Shown piece by piece: positions 1 to 6,572 of a stretch of DNA of 32,204 nt. The stretch comes from an uncultured Fastidiosipila sp. (GTDB taxonomy: Bacteria; Bacillota; Clostridia; Saccharofermentanales; Fastidiosipilaceae): positions 1 through 32,204 of the forward strand of contig CAMYAM010000013.1 in NCBI GenBank assembly GCA_947253875.1, in the 5' to 3' direction. The translations under genes and the position numbers were made by a program. Below the pieces are notes generated by a model. The model had not been told where the DNA came from and made no database searches. It saw only the letters and a list, made by a program, of their open reading frames with translations. Each line of letters begins with the position of its first letter. Within the stretch, counting starts at the first letter, position 1.

Positions 1-54
1 TTAACATGAAGTAATACGGGGTAACACATAAGAATAGAACCCTTCCTCTCCGCC

Positions 55-96
55 AAGTCCACCATTCTTAACATTATTAGAAGGTGGACTTTTTTC
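55..96 (+). terminator. Rho-independent terminator of an upstream gene
   Basis: Arms AAGTCCACC (55-63) and GGTGGACTT (83-91) pair perfectly. The stem extends inward by TTCT/AGAA around a bulged A64, and a T-run follows on the plus strand. No gene in the window precedes it, so it ends a transcript that enters from the left. The sequence just before it (37-55) resembles a tRNA-Ser 3' end but does not fold as a tRNA. Confidence 0.85.
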
Positions 97-162
97 TATT
101 TAAATTTTAGTTAATATTTAATTTAAAATAGAATTAACCTAAACAATTTTTTCAAATAAAAA

Positions 163-187
163 AGGAAGCTCCTATTTGGAACTTCCT
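163..187 (-). terminator. Terminator of the rpsU-yqeY operon
   Basis: On the minus strand, AGGAAGTTCC and GGAGCTTCCT form a 10-bp stem with one G-U pair and a 5-nt loop. TTTTTTATTT follows. It lies about 30 nt past the yqeY stop codon. Confidence 0.85.
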
Positions 188-215
188 ATATTTCAGAGTC
201 AAAATTAAAATTAAA

Positions 216-659
216 TTAACCTAAGATTTCTTTGACAATTTTACTTACACTTGAACCATCTGCCTGACCTTGAACTTTATCTAAAACCTCTTTCATTACT
301 CTACCCATATCTTTCATGCTAGATGCTCCGATTTCAGTCACAGTATTCTGAACGATTTCTCTAAGTGCAGATTCGTCAAGTTGTTCTGGTAAGTAATTTT
401 CTAAGATACTTATTTCAAACTCTGCTTCTTCTGCAGCTTCAGGTCTTTGCTCTGCTACTTCTGTAATTAATTCACGTCGTTTTTTGATCTCTTTTTCGAC
501 GATCTTCATTATATCTCCATCTGTAGCTTCAACTTGTTCATCTTTTTCGTATTGTAATACCGCAGCCCTGACCATTTGGATAACAGTTTTTCTGCCTTTA
601 TCCTTATTCTTCATTGCTGCTTTAAAATCTTCTGATAATCTATCTGCTAATTTACTCAT
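216..659 (-). CDS. yqeY: YqeY / GatB-related protein
   Basis: A 147-residue protein of the YqeY family, which corresponds to the C-terminal tRNA-binding region of GatB and the GatB/Yqey domain. The sequence shows the family features: an N-terminal helical part opening with LADRLSEDFKAAMKNKD, a central ILENYLPEQLDE segment, and a C-terminal helical region with the DMGRVMKEVLDKVQGQADG motif ending in VSKIVKEIL. The length is typical. The start lies 1 nt after the rpsU stop codon, so the two genes are almost certainly co-transcribed and translationally coupled. rpsU-yqeY is a common pair in Firmicutes. The exact cellular role of free-standing YqeY is not settled; an RNA- or tRNA-related function is inferred from its GatB relatedness. 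Confidence 0.95.
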   Translation of the reverse strand: MSKLADRLSEDFKAAMKNKDKGRKTVIQMVRAAVLQYEKDEQVEATDGDIMKIVEKEIKKRRELITEVAEQRPEAAEEAEFEISILENYLPEQLDESALREIVQNTVTEIGASSMKDMGRVMKEVLDKVQGQADGSSVSKIVKEILG

Positions 660-660
660 A

Positions 661-834
661 TTATCTCTTTCTCTTACGTGCAGCTTCTGCTTTCTTCTTA
701 CGTTTTACGCTAGGCTTTTCATAATGTTCTCTTTTACGAACTTCTGCTAAAATTCCTGAACGAGCTGTTGAACGTTTAAAGCGACGGAGAGCGCTATCTA
801 AAGTTTCATTATCTTTGACATGAATCTCTGGCAT
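661..834 (-). CDS. rpsU: 30S ribosomal protein S21
   Basis: A 57-residue basic protein starting MPEIHVKDNETLDSALRRFK and ending in a Lys/Arg-rich tail (KRKKKAEAARKRKR), which is diagnostic of ribosomal protein S21 at its usual size. S21 sits on the small-subunit platform near the 16S rRNA 3' end. The ATG is preceded by AGAGAGGTG at suitable spacing. A strong promoter lies about 60 nt upstream, and yqeY follows after 1 nt. Identification is secure from sequence. Confidence 0.97.
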   Translation of the reverse strand: MPEIHVKDNETLDSALRRFKRSTARSGILAEVRKREHYEKPSVKRKKKAEAARKRKR

Positions 835-895
835 ATAATTTTCACCTCTCTCTTGCGCTGAATAATGTTAGTTCACATGTGCGCTTAGCTCGTAT

Positions 896-924
896 ATTAT
901 AGATTTTTTTTAGGAATAGGTCAA
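896..924 (-). promoter_or_regulatory. Promoter of rpsU-yqeY
   Basis: On the minus strand, TTGACC (924-919) and TATAAT (901-896) are separated by exactly 17 nt. This is a near-consensus housekeeping promoter facing rpsU, predicting a leader of roughly 50 nt. Confidence 0.85.
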
Positions 925-1024
925 ATTTTTCTTTTGCAATTTTGCTTTTTTTGTAAAGTAATAACTTTTATTTTTTCATACATTTTTCACTCTAATTTTC
1001 AAAACATTGCAATTACTATTTTAT

Positions 1025-1053
1025 TTAACTAAAGTAATTTCTTGTTATATAAT
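1025..1053 (+). promoter_or_regulatory. Probable trpS promoter
   Basis: A perfect TATAAT at 1048-1053 is preceded, with a 17-nt spacer, by TTAACT (4 of 6 matches to the -35 consensus). The predicted leader to the trpS ATG is only about 50 nt, too short for a T-box. The promoter is divergent from that of rpsU. Confidence 0.55.
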
Positions 1054-1110
1054 GTATAAATTAAAAAGATACACAATAGTTTCTCATAAAATTATTTAGA
1101 AGGAGATTTT

Positions 1111-2187
1111 ATGAATAAGATTATACTTACCGGCGATAGACCAACAGGAAAACTTCATATCGGACATTATGTTGGTTCACTACGCGAAAGAGTTAGATTA
1201 CAAAACACAGGAGATTTCTCCGAAATATATATATTAATAGCTGATTATCAAGCATTGACAGACAACTCTGATAACCCAGAAAAAATACGTGATAACATTA
1301 TCAATATAGCTCTTGATTATCTCAGTGTTGGCTTAGATCCAGAGAAATCAATTTTTTGTATTCAATCACAAATCCCTTACCTTTACGAATTAACTTGTTA
1401 CTATCTAAATTTAGTATCAGTTTCTAGAGCCGAGCGTAACCCAACAATTAAATCTGAAATAGATATGAGAGGATTTGGTCAAAGTATTCCAGTAGGTTTT
1501 CTGGCATATCCAATTAGCCAAGCTGCAGATATCACTGCTTTTGATGCTACTACAGTACCTGCCGGTGAAGATCAAAAACCTATGCTGGAACAATGTCGAG
1601 AAATTGTTAATAGATTTAATCATCTATATGGTGAAACTCTAGTTGAACCTGAAATTCTTTTACCAAGCAACAAAGCTTCTCTTCGTTTACCAGGAACTGA
1701 TGGCCAAGCCAAAATGAGTAAATCTCTTGGTAACTGCATCTATTTATCAGATGATGAAGCTGAGCTTAAGAAAAAAGTTATGAGCATGTATACAGATCCA
1801 AACCATATTCGCGTTGAAGATCCAGGTCAAGTCGAAGGTAACACAGTCTTCACCTACCTAGATGCCTTCTGTACTGATGAAGATTTCCAGAAATTCTTAC
1901 CAGAATATAATAATCTAGACGAGCTAAAAGCACACTATACTAGAGGCGGACTTGGCGATGTCAAAATTAAAAAATTCTTATTTAATGTATTAAATACTGT
2001 ACTCACACCTATTCGTGATCGCCGCCAAGAATGGGAAAATAGAATTCCAGAAGTGTACGAAATTTTGCGCTCTGGAACTGCAAGAGCCAATGCAAAAGCT
2101 AAGGCAACAACTGAAAGAGTTCGTGAAGCTTTAAAAATCAACTATTTTGAGGATGATAGTCTTCTAGAGAATTATTCAAAGAATTAA
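1111..2187 (+). CDS. trpS: Tryptophanyl-tRNA synthetase
   Basis: Class Ic aminoacyl-tRNA synthetase that charges tRNA-Trp in the cytoplasm. The 358-residue sequence has the Rossmann-fold start TGDRPTGKLHIGHYVGSL with the HIGH motif at about residues 17-20. It also has the PISQAADITAF and PAGEDQKP segments typical of TrpRS, and the KMSKS loop as AKMSKSLGN near residue 205. It is slightly longer than the roughly 330-residue bacterial norm. The ATG has a strong AGAAGGAGATTTT ribosome binding site. The gene stands alone, divergent from rpsU-yqeY and convergent with the adhesin gene, with a hairpin terminator at 2211-2251. No T-box leader is present. Confidence 0.97.
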   Translation: MNKIILTGDRPTGKLHIGHYVGSLRERVRLQNTGDFSEIYILIADYQALTDNSDNPEKIRDNIINIALDYLSVGLDPEKSIFCIQSQIPYLYELTCYYLNLVSVSRAERNPTIKSEIDMRGFGQSIPVGFLAYPISQAADITAFDATTVPAGEDQKPMLEQCREIVNRFNHLYGETLVEPEILLPSNKASLRLPGTDGQAKMSKSLGNCIYLSDDEAELKKKVMSMYTDPNHIRVEDPGQVEGNTVFTYLDAFCTDEDFQKFLPEYNNLDELKAHYTRGGLGDVKIKKFLFNVLNTVLTPIRDRRQEWENRIPEVYEILRSGTARANAKAKATTERVREALKINYFEDDSLLENYSKN

Positions 2188-2210
2188 TCAATATTTTCAA
2201 CTTAATTTGA

Positions 2211-2251
2211 TAAAGGTACTGATTATTTAATTTTCAATATCAGTACCTTTA
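2211..2251. terminator. Terminator between convergent trpS and adhesin gene
   Basis: A 13-bp perfect stem (TAAAGGTACTGAT with ATCAGTACCTTTA) closes a 15-nt loop and is followed by ATTTTATTTATTT on the plus strand, so it chiefly terminates trpS. It also lies 7 nt beyond the stop codon of the minus-strand adhesin gene and may serve both directions, although the T-run on that side is poor. Confidence 0.8.
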
Positions 2252-2257
2252 TTTTAT

Positions 2258-5200
2258 TTATTTAACTTTTTTCTTTTGTTTATAAATTAAAATAATAGCT
2301 AGACATAAAATTGAAATACCACTAACAAAACTTATTAGACCGCTATCTCCTGTATTAGGAATTCTAGGCACTAACTCATTAAGCATTTCTATTTTAGTAA
2401 CAGTTCCATTCTCTTTCACTTTAAATTCAATATTTTGAGCTTTAACATAGCCCGCTGGAGCTAAAGTTTCTCTTAGAGTATAAGTTTCACCTCTCTTTAA
2501 GCCTCTGATAATATGAGTAACATTTTTCTCACTAATCCACGAATCTACAACACTTCCTTCTTTATCGTAGACCTCTAACTGTGCACCAGGTATTTCTTTT
2601 CCTGCAATATCAACTTTGCTAATTTCTGTTGTGGTCTTAGAATTCTTAAACATTGTATAGATTCTCTCAGCTGCATTTTCCGTGCTAAATTGGTAGAAAG
2701 CTTTATCTTTTACGTGGGTCAAAGGTGCATTTAGCTCTCTGAGATAATAAATACCAGAGTTTAAACTTTTAAATTCAAGTACTCCATTTTCTCCAGTTTT
2801 ACCACGATCTACTTCTATATATTGATCATTATTTTTAACGTACAACCCAAACTCAACACCTTGTAATTTTAAATTAGAATCATCAGCATCAATTTTTGTA
2901 ATCTCTAAGCTGTACTTTTTTAGCCTGTTAATAATTGCTTTTAAGTTTAATTCTGTCTCTAAGGTATTATCGTCTGCTGGGCTAAACTCTACATCTTCTG
3001 CTTCTGCTAATTCATAAGCACTATTTGTACTTAACTCTACTAAATGATACTTACCGGGTAGGATTTTCTCAAAACTTACCATTCCATCTTTATCTGGTCT
3101 TGCTATACCAACAATTCTATCTGCTTCTAAGCTAGAGTTTGGAACTTGTAATTCTTCTTTTGTTACTAGAGCAAACACTACTCCTTCTAATGCTTTTGCA
3201 TAACTTCCAAAGTGCTTGGATTCTTCCATGTATTTTTTAACACTTAACTTAGCAGTTTGCAATTGGTTATTAAGGCTAAAGCTTTCGCTAATTAGCTCCT
3301 GTGTAGGCTCTTTATGAGTTAGTTCTATTACAAAGTCTTCTGTATGTCTGGCATAACCTTTAGGAGCTTCTACTTCTTTGATAATATATTTGCCGAAGTA
3401 TAATTTATCTGTCTTTACAGGTTTTTTGTCATTAGTTTCTAAAGTATCTACCTTATCGCCTTGTTTATGTTTTAACTCGCCATCTCCAGAGTAAATATCT
3501 TCGCCTGCATAAATAGCAAATTTAACACCTGCTAAATAGCTTTTATCCATTACAGGATTGTACACTTTATATTCTTTACCTGACACCGATACAGTTTCTT
3601 CATTAAATGACTTAACAAAATCTCCAGTTTTTGAAATAACAATCTCGCCATAAGCTGGTTTATTGCTTATATCTATTACTAGTATTCCTTCTGTTTTCTC
3701 TACGATTGATCTACTTACTGTAAAATCAACTCTCGTATCTTCAACCACATAGTTTTTAGGAAAGTCTACCTCTTTGATACAGTACTCTCCTGCTACTAAA
3801 GGTTCTGGAAGCTCAACTGTACCGTCTTCTGTAGTCTTAAATAGACTAATTTCTTTATGTTCTGGATAGTAAATATTCTGAACTATTTTTGTACCATCTT
3901 TCTTATAAATCTCAAAACTTACGTTAGCTTGTGGTATTTGTTTACCAGTCTCTTGATTTAACTTAACTAGTTTTAATCTTGAAGTTACTTCTCTATTTTC
4001 TAACTGGTATGTGTAGTTGAATAAATCTTTATCAATTACTATCTCTTGATCTTCAACCTTATATGAAAATTCTGTTTCTGTTATTTGTTTCAAAGTGTAA
4101 GTACCAAATGGTAAAAACTTACTAGAACCGTATCCAAATTTATTAGTAGTAATAGAATCTACTACTTCTCCGTCTTTGTCTAAGATATCGAATTGTATGT
4201 CTGCTTCTGCTTTCTTAGGATCTCCTGCCTTTCGGTAGTACTCCCCTAAAACCTTATTCAAATCAATTCTACCTAGAATATGACGGTCTGCAAATGTAAT
4301 AGTTCCGTCTTCTACTTGGGGTTTATTTGATTCCAATAGAGTTTCTGCTTTTCTTTTCGCTTCCTTTGTTTTCCATGTAGTATTTAATTCTTCTACTTGT
4401 TTATTAAGTTTAGCTAATAACTCTTGAGTATTCTCTGTGGTTTGAGTAATTTTAGCTCTATCTCCATCTTGAGTAATACTGAACTCTACAGAAGTTTGGT
4501 TTAGAACGAACCCTTTAGGAGCTTCTACTTCTTTGATTTCGTATGTACCTAGATATAAATCCTTACTCTTAGCTGTTCCAGCTTTGTTTGTTACTAAAGT
4601 ATCTACTACATCTCCTACTTTGTATGGAGTGTTTTCTGGATTATCTAATGACTTTGCTATAACTTCAAACTTTGTTCCTGCTAGACTTGTTTCTTTAGGA
4701 ATATCTAAACCTTTAACTAAGTCGTACTTTTGTACAACTATAGGTGCTTTTATAACTTCGTTAGTAAAATCTGCAGTATACTCTAAAACTACATTAGAAC
4801 TATCTCCATTAATAGTAATATTTATATCTTGACTATTAGATTTATAGCCTTTAGGCGCTTTTACTTCGCGAACTATATAATTACCATCTTGCAATATTTT
4901 TAGCGCTGGAGTCTTAGCCTTACCTGATTTCTCTGTAGTAACTGTAGTTAAAATTTTCCCATTAGGATCTACAACTTCAAACTTTGCTCCTGCCAGTGGA
5001 TTTTTGGTATTTTTATCTTGTTTAAAAACTTCAATAGTAAATTCTTGACGTTTATTATCTATACTTGCACTAGCTGTGCCACCAGCAGTTACTGTTACGG
5101 TGGTATCAAAACCTTTCACATAACCTTTAGGGGATTTGGTTTCAATAATCTTATATGTGCCTTGTTCAAGATCTGTCAATTTTGCAATACCATCAATAGT

Positions 5201-6232
5201 TGTGAAATTCTTGATTACAGAACCCGTATTTGTTTGTAATTGGAATTCTCCACCATCTAATAGTTCTCCGTTTTCGCCTGTTTTCCTAAATATTATCTCT
5301 CCTGTTGAAGGTTTGGAACTAAAATTAATTGAAAAAAACATCCTATCTGGATCGCTCGTTTCTAATAATTTTTGTCCTGATCCATCAAACCAAACAATAC
5401 TGGTTTGTAAGGATTTGGGACTATTAATCTTAGTAAACTCTAGGGTTCCATTAGTTTCTGTTTTTGGAGCAGTAATAGTTAAAGTTCCGTTTCCTACTTG
5501 AACATTTGCATTAGTATTATTTTTACATAAATTTAATTTTGATAAACCCTTACCAATCACATTGTTAGTATCTTTTAGTGTAACAGTTTCTCCTGCTTTT
5601 AAAGTTAACGTATTTGTTGCAGGATTGTAGCCTTTTCCTGCTAGGCTAGGCATTGTTCTATGACTATTTATTAGTTGTGAAACCCTATTCCAAATATCTG
5701 TAATTGTGCTTACACCATCTGCACCTGTATGATACCATGTGACATTACAACCCCAAAATATCTGCCATATTTTTGCCTGAATTGCATTATATTCATCTAC
5801 AGTTTTTGTTGCACTTGAATCCCAACCATAATATACCCATAATTTTGCTTGATCCAATTGAGCTTTTGTCACAATCCTATCTTCACCAGAACTGGCTCCT
5901 AAATATACACCCTTACCTGTACCCGAAAGCAAAGAATCTTCTGCTGTATAAGCCTTGTGATTTTTTCCACTACTTACAGGAACTACAGGCTCTAAGCAAA
6001 AAACTTTAGTTCCATCAGCCTTACTAAACGTATCATTTTCTACTGTTAAAATTGTTCCATTTGAAAATTTTAAGTCTGTATATTTCCTACCATTTGCTTC
6101 TGCATATATTACCGCTTGATCACCAACAGATGTTGCTCTGACTTTTGTTAAAGTTAATAAATTGAATATTAAGCTAAAAATAAAAATCAAACTTAATGCA
6201 ATTCCAATTTTGTCTTTCTTTTGTTTAATCAT
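2258..6232 (-). CDS. Thioester-domain, multi-Cna_B cell-wall adhesin
   Basis: A secreted, wall-anchored surface protein of 1324 residues. Residues 1-33 form a signal peptide (lysine-rich start, hydrophobic core, VRA). An N-terminal thioester domain follows: Cys79 in VFCLEP and Gln152 in AIQAKIWQ match the Cys and TQxA-type Gln that form the internal thioester in Gram-positive adhesins. From about residue 320 I count nine SpaA/Cna_B-like Ig modules, most with a Lys near the start (e.g. FRKTG, VFKQD, VQKYD) and a Glu before APKGY or an equivalent. Those residues usually make intramolecular isopeptide bonds. The C-terminus has an IPNTGD sorting signal, a hydrophobic helix and a KQKKKVK tail. By family knowledge it would bind host surfaces covalently and stand on a stiff stalk; the ligand is unknown. 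No sortase or pilin partner lies beside it. The RBS is AAAGGAG. Confidence 0.9.
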   Translation of the reverse strand: MIKQKKDKIGIALSLIFIFSLIFNLLTLTKVRATSVGDQAVIYAEANGRKYTDLKFSNGTILTVENDTFSKADGTKVFCLEPVVPVSSGKNHKAYTAEDSLLSGTGKGVYLGASSGEDRIVTKAQLDQAKLWVYYGWDSSATKTVDEYNAIQAKIWQIFWGCNVTWYHTGADGVSTITDIWNRVSQLINSHRTMPSLAGKGYNPATNTLTLKAGETVTLKDTNNVIGKGLSKLNLCKNNTNANVQVGNGTLTITAPKTETNGTLEFTKINSPKSLQTSIVWFDGSGQKLLETSDPDRMFFSINFSSKPSTGEIIFRKTGENGELLDGGEFQLQTNTGSVIKNFTTIDGIAKLTDLEQGTYKIIETKSPKGYVKGFDTTVTVTAGGTASASIDNKRQEFTIEVFKQDKNTKNPLAGAKFEVVDPNGKILTTVTTEKSGKAKTPALKILQDGNYIVREVKAPKGYKSNSQDINITINGDSSNVVLEYTADFTNEVIKAPIVVQKYDLVKGLDIPKETSLAGTKFEVIAKSLDNPENTPYKVGDVVDTLVTNKAGTAKSKDLYLGTYEIKEVEAPKGFVLNQTSVEFSITQDGDRAKITQTTENTQELLAKLNKQVEELNTTWKTKEAKRKAETLLESNKPQVEDGTITFADRHILGRIDLNKVLGEYYRKAGDPKKAEADIQFDILDKDGEVVDSITTNKFGYGSSKFLPFGTYTLKQITETEFSYKVEDQEIVIDKDLFNYTYQLENREVTSRLKLVKLNQETGKQIPQANVSFEIYKKDGTKIVQNIYYPEHKEISLFKTTEDGTVELPEPLVAGEYCIKEVDFPKNYVVEDTRVDFTVSRSIVEKTEGILVIDISNKPAYGEIVISKTGDFVKSFNEETVSVSGKEYKVYNPVMDKSYLAGVKFAIYAGEDIYSGDGELKHKQGDKVDTLETNDKKPVKTDKLYFGKYIIKEVEAPKGYARHTEDFVIELTHKEPTQELISESFSLNNQLQTAKLSVKKYMEESKHFGSYAKALEGVVFALVTKEELQVPNSSLEADRIVGIARPDKDGMVSFEKILPGKYHLVELSTNSAYELAEAEDVEFSPADDNTLETELNLKAIINRLKKYSLEITKIDADDSNLKLQGVEFGLYVKNNDQYIEVDRGKTGENGVLEFKSLNSGIYYLRELNAPLTHVKDKAFYQFSTENAAERIYTMFKNSKTTTEISKVDIAGKEIPGAQLEVYDKEGSVVDSWISEKNVTHIIRGLKRGETYTLRETLAPAGYVKAQNIEFKVKENGTVTKIEMLNELVPRIPNTGDSGLISFVSGISILCLAIILIYKQKKKVK

Positions 6233-6446
6233 AAATATAATCTCCTTTACTTGAGATTATTGTCCAATATTATTTCCGGTTTGATTTTCACAAAGAACAA
6301 CAAATTCTCTCAAAAAGAGAAAAAATTGATGTCAACTCCTTGAAAACAAAGACAACTTCAATTTTGCAGTTTAATTTATTTTTCAAATCCCTGTAAAATT
6401 ACTATTGATTTTATAAGCTTTAAATTCAACTTTCATACACACAAAA
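6233..6446 (-). other. Leader region of the adhesin gene
   Basis: A non-coding stretch between the terminator at 6447 and the adhesin start. It contains the AAAGGAG ribosome binding site and a short inverted repeat (TTCTC/GAGAA) near 6310. A TTGACA is present on the minus strand near 6330, but no acceptable -10 lies at proper spacing, so the promoter is not resolved. Confidence 0.4.
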
Positions 6447-6477
6447 AATACTCCTAGAAACAAGCTCTAGGAGTATT
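6447..6477 (-). terminator. Terminator of the riboswitch-controlled surface protein gene
   Basis: A perfect 12-bp stem (AATACTCCTAGA with TCTAGGAGTATT) has a 7-nt loop and is followed on the minus strand by TTTTTGTGTG. It lies about 95 nt after the stop codon of the 852-residue surface protein gene. It separates that gene from the adhesin gene, so the two are separate transcription units. Confidence 0.9.
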
Positions 6478-6572
6478 CTTCATTATATCTATATATTTCC
6501 AGCTTAAGTTCAATTCAAAACGTTGTTTTACACCTATTTGAACTGTTATTGACAAATTTCTACTGCTAGTAA

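Noticed and set aside
1054..1110. T-box or other riboswitch before trpS
   Set aside because: The leader is only about 50 nt and has no GGTGGNACCGCG element or terminator.
5136..5501. Open frame on the plus strand opposite the adhesin gene
   Set aside because: It lies antisense to a well-supported coding region with recognisable domains and has no ribosome binding site or family resemblance; it is a by-product of the codon use of the real gene.
2258..6232. CRISPR or DNA-level tandem repeats within the adhesin gene
   Set aside because: The repeats are protein-level Ig modules with diverged DNA; no evenly spaced identical repeats were seen here or elsewhere in the window.
6310..6340. TTGACA as the adhesin promoter
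   Set aside because: No acceptable -10 hexamer at 16-18 nt spacing; left unresolved.
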